Source: an uncultured Sphingomonadaceae bacterium
GTDB lineage: Bacteria; Pseudomonadota; Alphaproteobacteria; Sphingomonadales; Sphingomonadaceae
Length of the DNA stretch: 64,000 nucleotides
NCBI GenBank assembly: GCA_937996655.1
Contig: CALKUK010000016.1
Location: 1 to 64,000 of the forward strand
Direction: 5' to 3'
Part shown: positions 33,250 to 41,133 of the stretch, piece after piece
Layout: every line of letters starts with the position of its first letter
Position numbering within the stretch: the first letter of the stretch is position 1
The notes under the pieces: model-generated
The model's database searches: none
What the model saw: the letters and a program-made list of their open reading frames with translations, nothing else
What the model was told of the DNA's origin: nothing
Translations under genes and position numbers: made by a program

Positions 33250-34252
33250 GGCCGCTCCATAGCGCAAGTTTCGGGTCCGCGACCAGTGTCACAGCACCAC
33301 CAAGGCGCGGGGCCAGTTGATCCGTCGCCTGCGCCACCTCCAGCGCCTTGACGACCATGGGCGCTGCGGTGATCGTGACAGCCCCAATCAGGCCAGACCG
33401 TTCCGCCCGGCGCGTCAGCGCGCCTGCCGCGCGGCGGGACGGATCATCGCGTACCAGTTCAATCAGTGAGCGGCGCGGGCGCGGACGGACAATCTGCATG
33501 AGGCCAAAGCCGTTGACGGCGGTGGCCTCCGCCCCTTCGCCGACACCGGCCATCACCGCATCAGCCGCCTTCTTGCGGGCCTCCTTGTTCGACATGGTGG
33601 GAAAATCAATCACCGTGCTGCCACCAATGCCGAACAGCCGGATCGCCCGGCCTGCCGCCGTTGCCGCCGCCAGGGCCAGCGCATCCGGATCCAGCCAGCC
33701 ATCAACGTCGATCAGCGTCATCGCCTGTGTCGGGATGATCGAGAGCGACCCGCCGGGGAAATCGACCTGGCCGGTTTCCGCCTGTTCGAGGATTTCGCTC
33801 CACCCGGCCTCTTCGAGCAGATCCGGGCCATGCGGCTCCACCGTGACGATCCGGTGATCTGTGGCCTCCAGTCGGGCCAACAATGCAGGTGCGTTGCCTG
33901 TAGCGGCCTCCGGGGGTGCCGGCCGGGCTTTGGCGCGCTTTTGGATGCGGCCATCAAATATCGGCTCCCGGACGATCTCGACAAGGATCTCGCTTTTGAG
34001 GGCGGTTCTGTCTGGAAGAGGTTCCAGAACCGCTTCAAAGTCGGGGTTGGTGTCAGGGGCTGCCCCCGGCGCGGACAGGCGCACAATCGCCCGGCGGCCC
34101 GGGACCTGAATCTCGACGACGCGCATCGGGAGGACATCCCCCGGCTGGAGGGGTGCTGGAAAAATCTCCAGATGCGCCTCAACCGCGCGACCACCTTCGA
34201 GGAGAAGCGCCCGGTTTTCGCCCAGGCCCTTCTCGTACAGCCACTCAGCCAT
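33230..34252 (-). CDS. Ribonuclease E/G-like protein
   Basis: About 340 residues, shorter than full RNase G (near 490). It contains the catalytic region MTLIDVDGWLDPDALALAAATA, related to the metal-binding LIDVN element of RNase E/G, and the following RLFGIGGSTVIDF. The N-terminal S1-like part is reduced, giving a compact alphaproteobacterial form. The second canonical Asp should be tested, since DVDG replaces DVNTG. ATG at 34252 overlaps the end of maf by 8 bases. It probably processes RNA, but activity is unproven. Confidence 0.75.
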   Translation of the reverse strand: MAEWLYEKGLGENRALLLEGGRAVEAHLEIFPAPLQPGDVLPMRVVEIQVPGRRAIVRLSAPGAAPDTNPDFEAVLEPLPDRTALKSEILVEIVREPIFDGRIQKRAKARPAPPEAATGNAPALLARLEATDHRIVTVEPHGPDLLEEAGWSEILEQAETGQVDFPGGSLSIIPTQAMTLIDVDGWLDPDALALAAATAAGRAIRLFGIGGSTVIDFPTMSNKEARKKAADAVMAGVGEGAEATAVNGFGLMQIVRPRPRRSLIELVRDDPSRRAAGALTRRAERSGLIGAVTITAAPMVVKALEVAQATDQLAPRLGGAVTLVADPKLALWSGHVSQTR

Positions 34253-34841
34253 TGAGGAGGCCCGCTGCCTGCAACAGGGCGCGGGTTTCAAACAAGGGCA
34301 GTCCCATCACGCCGGAGTGCGAGCCGGAAAGCGTGCGGACAAAAGCTTCAGCATAGCCTTGGACGGCATAGCCGCCCGCTTTGCCATGCCATTCCCCACC
34401 CGCGACATAGGCGTCAATCTCTGCCGCACTGAGCCGTTTAAAGGCCAGCGTGCTGGTGGAGACGCGGTGGCGCGCCTTGCCTGTGGCATCGATCAGCGTG
34501 ACGGCAGAATGGACGCGGTGACGGCGGCCGGACAGCAGCGTAAGGAAAGCGCGGGCGTCGGCCTCGCTCTCCGCCTTGCCAAGGATGCGCGCGCCGACAG
34601 CAACCACTGTATCGGCAGACAGGATGGCGGCCCCTGCGTGCCGCGCGGCCACAACAATCGCCTTTTCCGCCGCGATGCGTTTCGCATAGGCCAAGGGGCG
34701 CTCGCCCTTATGCGGCGTTTCATCACAATCGGCTGGGTCAACCAGATCAGGCGACACACTGATGCGCTTCAGCAGCTCAAGCCGCCGTGGGGAAGCTGAT
34801 GCGAGGACGAACATCACGGGGCTAGGCCCGGTGTCCGTCAC
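34245..34841 (-). CDS. maf: Maf-like nucleoside triphosphate pyrophosphatase
   Basis: A 198-residue Maf/YhdE protein that hydrolyses non-canonical or methylated nucleotides (dTTP/UTP or m7GTP type). Family elements are LASASPRRLELL at the N-terminus and ADTVVAVG near residue 77. A GTG at 34841 overlaps the infA stop as GTGA; ATG at 34814 (189 residues) fits the family N-terminus equally well and may be the true start. It lies in the infA operon and overlaps the RNase gene. Confidence 0.9.
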   Translation of the reverse strand: MTDTGPSPVMFVLASASPRRLELLKRISVSPDLVDPADCDETPHKGERPLAYAKRIAAEKAIVVAARHAGAAILSADTVVAVGARILGKAESEADARAFLTLLSGRRHRVHSAVTLIDATGKARHRVSTSTLAFKRLSAAEIDAYVAGGEWHGKAGGYAVQGYAEAFVRTLSGSHSGVMGLPLFETRALLQAAGLLNG

Positions 34842-35056
34842 TTGAAGCGATAGGTGATGCGGCCCTTGGTCAGATCATAGGGCGTCAGTTCAACAAGGAC
34901 ATCGTCACCGACGAGAACGCGGATGCGGTTCTTACGCATCTTGCCTGCGGTGTGGCCTAGGATTTCATGATCATTCTCAAGCTTTACGCGGAACATGGCG
35001 TTCGGCAGCAGTTCCACAACTGTGCCGCGCATCTCGAGAAGTTCTTCCTTGGCCAT
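34838..35056 (-). CDS. infA: Translation initiation factor IF-1
   Basis: A 72-residue S1-like protein beginning MAKEELLEMRGTVVELLPN and ending GRITYRFK, essentially the standard IF-1 sequence and length. It binds the A site of the 30S subunit during initiation. ATG at 35056 has GAAGAAC/AAGG-type purine sequence close by. It is the first gene of infA-maf-rng-yacG on the minus strand, with an intrinsic terminator of hppA just upstream. Confidence 0.97.
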   Translation of the reverse strand: MAKEELLEMRGTVVELLPNAMFRVKLENDHEILGHTAGKMRKNRIRVLVGDDVLVELTPYDLTKGRITYRFK

Positions 35057-35111
35057 GCAATCTCTTTGGCTACCGTTTTCGCTGGGCGCGGTCCTTAAAC
35101 CGCAATTGGAC

Positions 35112-35146
35112 AAAAGAAAACCCCGCCCGGATGGTTCCGGACGGGG
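35112..35146 (-). terminator. Intrinsic terminator of hppA
   Basis: An 11-bp stem (35121-35131 with 35136-35146, one G-U pair) around TGGT. On the minus strand it is followed by TTTTCTTTT (35112-35120). It lies 28 bases after the hppA stop and ends that transcript before infA. Confidence 0.88.
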
Positions 35147-35173
35147 CTTCTTCAACCAAAAGTCAAAGATGAC

Positions 35174-37282
35174 TTACATCGCAGCGTGATAGAGCGCTGC
35201 AAGAAGCAGCAATGCGACGATGTTGGTGATCTTGATCATCGGGTTCACGGCCGGACCTGCGGTATCCTTGTAAGGATCGCCGACAGTGTCGCCCGTCACA
35301 GCAGCCTTATGGGCTTCAGAGCCCTTGCCGCCGTGATGGCCGTCTTCGATGTACTTCTTGGCATTGTCCCAAGCACCACCGCCCGACGTCATCGAGATGG
35401 CGACGAAGAGGCCGCCCACGATCACACCGAGAAGGAGAGCACCGAGGGCTGCAAAGCCTTCTGCCTGACCGGCCACAGCCGTGATCACGAAATAGACCAC
35501 GATCGGAGCCAACACTGGCAGCAGCGAGGGAACGATCATTTCCTTGATCGCCGCCTTGGTGACCAGATCAACCGTGCGCGCATAGTTCGGCTTGGTTTCA
35601 TAGGTCATGATGCCGGGGTTGTTCTTGAACTGGTCACGAACGTCCTTCACCACTTCACCAGCCGCGCGACCCACAGCCGTCATGCCCATCGCACCGAACA
35701 GGTACGGCAGGAGCGCGCCGAGCAGCAGCCCGACGATGACATAGGGGTTTTCAAGGCCGAAGTTCACACTGAGATCAGGGAAGAATTCCCGAAGATCGTT
35801 CGTGTAGGCCGCAAACAGCACGAGCGCTGCAAGACCTGCCGAACCAATGGCATAGCCCTTGGTCACAGCCTTGGTGGTGTTGCCAACAGCATCCAGAGCG
35901 TCGGTCTTTTCACGGACCGAATCATCCAAGCCTGCCATTTCGGCAATGCCGCCAGCGTTATCCGTCACCGGACCATAAGCGTCGAGCGCAACAACCATGC
36001 CGGCCAGCGCCAACATTGCGGTTGCGGCAAACGCAATGCCGATCACGCCTGCCAACTGATAGGCAATGATGATGCCGGCACAGATGACGAGTGTCGGCAG
36101 TGCCGTTGATTCAAGGCTGATCGCCAGACCCTGAATGACGTTGGTGCCATGGCCTGTTTCAGATGCCTTCGCGATCGAACGGACCGGACGGTAGTTGGTG
36201 CCGGTGTAATATTCCGTGATCCAGATGATCAGACCCGTGATGGAAAGACCAAGGAACATGCAATAAAACAGCGTGCGTCCCGTAAAGCCACCGGTGCCGT
36301 CAAGGTTGGCGCCGATGTTCGTTTCCATGTCACCCAATGCATATTGCGTGGCAAACCAGATCGCCGGGATCGATGTGATCGCGGTGACGAGGAAGCCCTT
36401 ATACATGGCGCCCATGATGTTCTTGGAACTGCCGAGCTTGACGAAATACGTGCCAAGGATCGACGTGATGACGCAGACGCCACCAATCAGAAGCGGCAGG
36501 CTCATCAACGGCAGCAACTGATCACCCGCGCCCTTAACAAGCAGCGCGATGAGAACCATGGTTGCCCCGATGGTGACGACATAGGTTTCAAAAAGGTCAG
36601 CCGCCATGCCGGCACAGTCACCGACATTGTCACCGACATTGTCGGCGATCACAGCCGGGTTGCGGGGATCATCTTCCGGAATTCCGGCTTCAACCTTGCC
36701 GACCAAGTCAGCGCCAACGTCAGCAGCCTTCGTGAAGATGCCGCCGCCGAGACGGGCGAAGATGGAAATGAGCGATGCCCCGAAGGCAAGCGCCACGAGC
36801 GCATCAACGACGATGCGGTCGCTCGGCGCATGACCGGCCGGACCTGTCAAATACCAGAAGAAGACCGAAATCGCGAGGAGCGCGAGACCCGCCACGAGCA
36901 TGCCGGTGATCGCCCCCGCGCGGAATGCCATGGTCAGGCCTTCCTGCAGGCCTGTCTGCGCGGCAGCTGCCGTGCGGACGTTGGCGCGCACCGAGATGTT
37001 CATCCCGATGAAGCCTGTTGCGCCCGAAAGAACAGAGCCGAGGACAAAGCCTACGGCCGAAATTGGCCCCAGAAAAACGGCGACCAGAACGGCCACGACA
37101 ACGCCGACAATGGCGATGGCGCGATACTGGCGGCCAAGATAGGCGCCAGCGCCTTCCTGAATGGCCGCAGCGATTTCCTGCATCTTTTCATTCCCGGCAG
37201 ACGCGCCGAGCACCTGGCGGCTCGTCACGAAGCCGTACAGGACGGCCAACAGGCCGCATGCAATAGCAATATTAACAATCAT
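35174..37282 (-). CDS. hppA: K+-independent H+-translocating pyrophosphatase
   Basis: A 702-residue, roughly 16-helix membrane pyrophosphatase that couples PPi hydrolysis to proton export. It has the catalytic loop DVGADLVGKVEAGIPEDDPRNPAVIADNVGDNVGD (in the first third) and GNTTKAVTKG near residue 470. Lys in GNTTK and the Thr three residues later mark the K+-independent class, whereas Ala/Gly mark the K+-dependent one. Length is normal. Monocistronic, with a terminator at 35112. Confidence 0.95.
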   Translation of the reverse strand: MIVNIAIACGLLAVLYGFVTSRQVLGASAGNEKMQEIAAAIQEGAGAYLGRQYRAIAIVGVVVAVLVAVFLGPISAVGFVLGSVLSGATGFIGMNISVRANVRTAAAAQTGLQEGLTMAFRAGAITGMLVAGLALLAISVFFWYLTGPAGHAPSDRIVVDALVALAFGASLISIFARLGGGIFTKAADVGADLVGKVEAGIPEDDPRNPAVIADNVGDNVGDCAGMAADLFETYVVTIGATMVLIALLVKGAGDQLLPLMSLPLLIGGVCVITSILGTYFVKLGSSKNIMGAMYKGFLVTAITSIPAIWFATQYALGDMETNIGANLDGTGGFTGRTLFYCMFLGLSITGLIIWITEYYTGTNYRPVRSIAKASETGHGTNVIQGLAISLESTALPTLVICAGIIIAYQLAGVIGIAFAATAMLALAGMVVALDAYGPVTDNAGGIAEMAGLDDSVREKTDALDAVGNTTKAVTKGYAIGSAGLAALVLFAAYTNDLREFFPDLSVNFGLENPYVIVGLLLGALLPYLFGAMGMTAVGRAAGEVVKDVRDQFKNNPGIMTYETKPNYARTVDLVTKAAIKEMIVPSLLPVLAPIVVYFVITAVAGQAEGFAALGALLLGVIVGGLFVAISMTSGGGAWDNAKKYIEDGHHGGKGSEAHKAAVTGDTVGDPYKDTAGPAVNPMIKITNIVALLLLAALYHAAM

Positions 37283-37399
37283 CAGGGTTATCCCTTTCCC
37301 CCATACGTGTGCGGACTCCCGAGACTTTTGAGGCCTCTGGCGAAGTTCGGCGGGGGTATGAAGCCTGCGAGTCGCCTTTGCAACCCTTTGGCAACCATC

Positions 37400-38308
37400 C
37401 TAGCCGTGGAGCCAGCCGAGCCTTTCAGGCAAGGGAACCGGGCCAGCGGCATCAACGAGTTGCAAACCGGACCCGCGCACGATCTGACCGATCCGCGTCA
37501 CACGGCCGGGCACGTGCGGCGGCGGCAGCGACGCGGTGAAAAGAAGGGCATAGTCATCGCCCGCACACGCCGCGCGCAGCCGCGCCGCTCGGTCAGCCCC
37601 AAACGCCATCGCCTCGGCCGACATCGGCATGGCATCGAGATCAATCAGAACCGCCGCACCGCTCGCATCCGCCAAACGCTTCGCGTCGATCAGCAGCCCG
37701 TCTGAGACGTCCATCATCGCGGTCACATGGCCGGACAGGCCCCGTCCGCTCTCCAGCAGCGGCATCGGGCGGCGATAGGCATTCAGCAGCACCTCCGGCC
37801 CTTGTCTTTTGCCCAGGGCGATCTCCAGACCAAGGCCTGCATCTCCGATGACACCTGCCACATAGAGAACATCGCCTGGGGCCGCACCGATGCGCGACGG
37901 CGGGGCAACGGTGACCCGCCCGATCGCTGTCAGCCCGAATGTACGCGGCGCGCCGTCCGGCATGACGACCGTGTCCCCGCCGAGCAAAGGCACGTCCATC
38001 GCGCGCGTTGCCGCGCCCAGCCCGTCAACAAAGGCGGCATTCCACGCCGCATCGCGCGTCAGCCCGGTTCCGGCAAGAATACCAACGGGCGTGGCCCCTT
38101 TGGCCGCCAGATCAGACAGGTTTACCGCCACCAGCTTCCAAGCGACATCGGCGGGGCTGTCATCGGGCAGGAAGTGCACGCCTTCCACGATCATGTCATG
38201 CGTCAGCACCAGATCCCCCAGCACCGCGACATCATCCATCAGCCCGCGCGCGCCACGATCCGTTGCGATGCGCCTCAGACCGGTGAGAAAATCATTCTCG
38301 ACGCTCAT
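37400..38308 (-). CDS. thiL: Thiamine-monophosphate kinase
   Basis: A 302-residue ATP-dependent kinase converting thiamine phosphate to thiamine diphosphate. AIRS-family features are seen: VEGVHFLPDDSPADVAWKLVAVNLSDLAAKGA in the N-terminal half, GGDTV, and MDVSDGLLIDAKRLADASG with the metal-binding Asp pair. It begins just after and overlaps by 4 bases the secreted protein gene upstream, so both are co-expressed. No TPP riboswitch is seen ahead of the operon. Confidence 0.93.
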   Translation of the reverse strand: MSVENDFLTGLRRIATDRGARGLMDDVAVLGDLVLTHDMIVEGVHFLPDDSPADVAWKLVAVNLSDLAAKGATPVGILAGTGLTRDAAWNAAFVDGLGAATRAMDVPLLGGDTVVMPDGAPRTFGLTAIGRVTVAPPSRIGAAPGDVLYVAGVIGDAGLGLEIALGKRQGPEVLLNAYRRPMPLLESGRGLSGHVTAMMDVSDGLLIDAKRLADASGAAVLIDLDAMPMSAEAMAFGADRAARLRAACAGDDYALLFTASLPPPHVPGRVTRIGQIVRGSGLQLVDAAGPVPLPERLGWLHG

Positions 38309-38805
38309 TGTCCCCGAAGCCCTGGATTGAGCGATAGGATCGAGAGCAGAAAAGAGCGGGGCTTTTTGATCAGCGCCTTGTCGAACACCACTTTCAGGCC
38401 AACAGACTGCGCAATATCCCCCACGAAATGGATGCAGTTGCTCTTGTTGAGATTGTAGCTCTTGCCCGGCCGCGTGCGCCAGCGCTCCACCACCGTCAGC
38501 ACGTCATGATATTGCCGGTCGTCGAGACGGACGGAAAATTGCCGGTCGCTTGAGGCGACATAGCTGGGCTTGGAGATCTCAACGACCCCGGCGACCGAGC
38601 CCATCAGGATGGCCGGGGTCAGCGCCTTGGCTGTAAATCCATAATTGGTGTCCACCTCGCGTCCATCCTCTGTTTTTCCCTTCAGCGCCACAAAGGCATG
38701 CGGGAAGGAAGAGCCAAGCTCATGCGAATAGAAGGAAAGGACGACCTGTGCCGCCGCCGGGGCCGGCAACAGAAAGAGGGCGAGGATCATCCCCAAAATT
38801 CGCAT
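38305..38805 (-). CDS. Secreted hypothetical protein with Cys/His peptidase-like motifs
   Basis: A 166-residue protein with a signal peptide (cleavage near AAAQ, residue 20). A conserved-looking His in SSFPHAFVALKG and a Cys in NLNKSNCIHFVGDIA recall papain-fold/NlpC-like enzymes with permuted order, but no family is certain. It is the first gene of a two-gene operon with thiL (4-base overlap) and is divergent from the SDR gene 58 bases away. It could hydrolyse an amide bond in the periplasm or be inactive. Confidence 0.6.
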   Translation of the reverse strand: MRILGMILALFLLPAPAAAQVVLSFYSHELGSSFPHAFVALKGKTEDGREVDTNYGFTAKALTPAILMGSVAGVVEISKPSYVASSDRQFSVRLDDRQYHDVLTVVERWRTRPGKSYNLNKSNCIHFVGDIAQSVGLKVVFDKALIKKPRSFLLSILSLNPGLRGQ

Positions 38806-38863
38806 TGGCGTGACCGGCTCCTTTGGTTACGACGCGTCTTAAAGACATAAGAGGGGATTTAAA

Positions 38864-39661
38864 ATGGCTGAACGCAAAGCGATCTTCATCACCGGCGGCG
38901 CATCGGGCATCGGGCGTGCGGTGGCGGTGCACTTCGCAAAAAAGGGCTGGTTCATCGGGCTAGCCGACATCAACGATGCAGGCTCCGCAGAAACAGCGGC
39001 CATGCTGCCGGCAGGGCAGAGCGCGACCTACCATCTGGATGTCCGCGATGGGGACCAATGGACAGCGACCCTTGCCGCCTTCTGGAAAGATGCGGGTGAA
39101 CGGATGGACGTGCTGTTCAACAATGCCGGCATCGGCAAGGGCGGGCCGTTCAAAGACGTTCCGTCAGTCGACCATGATCTGATGCTCGACATCAACCTGA
39201 AGGGGGTCATCCGCGGTGCGGAAGCCGCCTTCCCCTATCTTGCCAAAACACCCGGCTCCTGCCTGCTCAACACCTGTTCGGCCGCTGGCATCTATGGCTC
39301 GGGCGGGCTGGCCGTCTATGCCGCCACCAAATTCGGCGTGCGCGGGTTGACCGAAGCGCTCGACATCGAGTGGGCCCCACACGGCGTGAAGGTCCGCAGC
39401 CTAATGCCAAGCTTCATCGACACACCGATCCTTGACGGGATTTCATCCGGCTCCAACCGCTCCTCCCGCGAGACGCTGAAGGAAGCAGGTTTTGAGATTT
39501 CACCCGTGGAACTGGTGGCAGAGGCGGCCTGGAATGCCATTGAAGGCAAGAAGGTCCACACGCTGGTCGGCAAAACCGCGGGTCAGCTTGCCTTCCTTGC
39601 GCGGTTCGTGCCGGGCATGATCCGCAATCGGGCGAAGCGCCTGCAGGACGCAGGAGTTTAA
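38864..39661 (+). CDS. Short-chain dehydrogenase/reductase
   Basis: A 265-residue SDR of the classical type. The cofactor motif TGGASGIGRA is at residues 9-18, NNAGIG near 85, the catalytic Ser in NTCSAAGIYG near 138 and YAATK (Tyr/Lys) near 149. The acidic residue after beta-2 (LADINDA) suggests NAD+ preference. Single gene, followed by an inverted repeat and divergent in direction from the thiL operon. The substrate is unknown. Confidence 0.9.
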   Translation: MAERKAIFITGGASGIGRAVAVHFAKKGWFIGLADINDAGSAETAAMLPAGQSATYHLDVRDGDQWTATLAAFWKDAGERMDVLFNNAGIGKGGPFKDVPSVDHDLMLDINLKGVIRGAEAAFPYLAKTPGSCLLNTCSAAGIYGSGGLAVYAATKFGVRGLTEALDIEWAPHGVKVRSLMPSFIDTPILDGISSGSNRSSRETLKEAGFEISPVELVAEAAWNAIEGKKVHTLVGKTAGQLAFLARFVPGMIRNRAKRLQDAGV

Positions 39662-39670
39662 AACGAATGT

Positions 39671-39740
39671 CGTCGTGCCAGCGGAGGCTGGCATCTCATC
39701 CGTGCCCGGCCACGAGACCCCAGCCTCCGCTGGGGTGACG
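39671..39740. repeat. Inverted-repeat element (CCAGCGGAGGCTGG type)
   Basis: Arms at 39671-39692 and 39719-39740 pair almost completely (CCAGCGGAGGCTGG against CCAGCCTCCGCTGG, plus CGTC/GACG ends), around a 26-base loop. It lies between convergent SDR and quinone-reductase genes and could act as a bidirectional hairpin terminator. This 'CCAGCGGAGGCTGG' motif is widespread between sphingomonad genes. Confidence 0.75.
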
Positions 39741-39763
39741 CGCTATCACCGGAATGGCCGGCC

Positions 39764-40759
39764 CTAAACCGTCAGCACGATCTTCCCGACATGGGTGCCG
39801 GATTCCATGCGGGCATGGGCGGCGGCGGCTTCAGCCAGCGGGAAGGTCTGGTCCATCACAGGGCGCAGCTGGCCGCCTTCAATAAGTGGCCAGACCGTGC
39901 GGCGCAGTTCATCGGCGACCAAGGTTTTGAATTCGACTGAACGGGGCCGCAGCGTGGAACCCGTCATCATCTGGCGGCGGACCATGAGCGCGGCAATGTT
40001 GATTTCGGCCGTCATGCCGCGCTGAACGGCGATGGTGACATGGCGGCCATCTTCGCCGAGGCATTGCAGATTGCGCGGCACATAGTCCCCGCCGACCATG
40101 TCGAGGATGAGATGGACCCCTGTGCCGCCGGTGATCGTGGACACTGCCTCTACAAAATCGACCGCATTATAGTTGATCGCATGGTCCGCCCCCAGACCCA
40201 GCGCGGCGGCGCATTTGTCATCAGACCCGCAGGTGACGATGACGGTCAGGCCAAAAAGCTTGCACAGCGCAATCGCCATCGTGCCGATGCCGCTTGTCCC
40301 GCCATGGATCAAAATGGTTTCACCTTCGCGCGCATATCCGCGCTCAAAAACATTGGTCCACACAGTGAACAGCGTTTCCGGAATGGCGGCGGCTTCCTCC
40401 ATCGACAGGCTGTCCGGCACGCTTAGGCATTGGCCAAGCGGCGCGACGCAATATTGGGCATAACCCCCGCCCGCGACGAGCGCGCAAACGCGCGTGCCGA
40501 CCAGTGTGGGCTCCACGCCGTCCCCAACCGCAACAATCTCGCCTGCAATCTCAAGCCCGGGAATAGAGGTGGCCCCAGGCGGCGGGGCATACATGCCGCG
40601 CCGCTGGAGCACGTCGGGCCGGTTCACGCCGGCGGCGGCGACTTTGACGAGCACTTCGCCTGCCGCAGGCGCGGGCACAGGCCGCTCAACCGGCTGGAGG
40701 ACGTCTGGCCCGCCGGGGGCAGCTGGATCAATGCAGATCATAGTCGATGGCAGGCTCAT
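39764..40759 (-). CDS. NAD(P)H quinone oxidoreductase (zinc-independent MDR family)
   Basis: A 331-residue medium-chain dehydrogenase/reductase without catalytic-zinc cysteines, like QOR/PIG3. It has the GroES-like N-terminal domain (AGVNRPDVLQRRGMY) and an NADPH-binding loop HGGTSGIGTMAIALCKLFG near residue 152. It reduces quinones or other alpha,beta-unsaturated carbonyls. ATG at 40759. Monocistronic, and divergent from DUF1192/clpA. Confidence 0.88.
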   Translation of the reverse strand: MSLPSTMICIDPAAPGGPDVLQPVERPVPAPAAGEVLVKVAAAGVNRPDVLQRRGMYAPPPGATSIPGLEIAGEIVAVGDGVEPTLVGTRVCALVAGGGYAQYCVAPLGQCLSVPDSLSMEEAAAIPETLFTVWTNVFERGYAREGETILIHGGTSGIGTMAIALCKLFGLTVIVTCGSDDKCAAALGLGADHAINYNAVDFVEAVSTITGGTGVHLILDMVGGDYVPRNLQCLGEDGRHVTIAVQRGMTAEINIAALMVRRQMMTGSTLRPRSVEFKTLVADELRRTVWPLIEGGQLRPVMDQTFPLAEAAAAHARMESGTHVGKIVLTV

Positions 40760-40868
40760 TCAACGCTCCCTTGTTGCGCAAGCCCGTAGGGGCAAAAACA
40801 TCCTCTGGTCAACGCATCGATACAGTCACTGACTTGACTTCAAATCGCTTTCGAAGGACGTTTGAGAG

Positions 40869-41066
40869 ATGGATCTCGATGACCTTTTTGCCAAGCGCCC
40901 GCAAGATCCGCTGACCCTGTTGGCGAAGCAGGATCTCGACCCCCTTTCGGTCGAAGAGTTGGCGCTGCGCAAAGAGGTTTTGCAGGCGGAAATCGCCCGC
41001 ACTGAAAGCAAGATGACCGCCGTCGTTAACTTCAGGGCAAGCGCCGACGCCCTATTCCGGAAGTGA
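40869..41066 (+). CDS. DUF1192 family small protein
   Basis: A 65-residue protein with the DUF1192 pattern: MDLDDLFAKRPQDPLTLLAKQDLDPLSVEELALR followed by a short coiled coil ending in ALFRK. It is a common small alphaproteobacterial gene of unknown function, often next to clpA-type or helicase genes. The stop is 67 bases before clpA, so the two may be one transcript. Confidence 0.85.
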   Translation: MDLDDLFAKRPQDPLTLLAKQDLDPLSVEELALRKEVLQAEIARTESKMTAVVNFRASADALFRK

Positions 41067-41133
41067 ACGGGACGTGGGTGGTCTTGATCTCGGGGCACCG
41101 GCACCCGACATGGGTGTCTTAAGGAGCGTTTGA

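Noticed and set aside
37283..37399. Promoter elements upstream of hppA (TTGCAA-like hexamer)
   Set aside because: Hexamers of this quality occur by chance in such DNA and alphaproteobacterial promoters are variable, so no promoter is annotated.
36149..37705. A 518-residue open frame on the plus strand opposite hppA
   Set aside because: It is a shadow of the GC-rich hppA and spacer region, low in recognisable motif, with no ribosome-binding site; hppA itself is certain.
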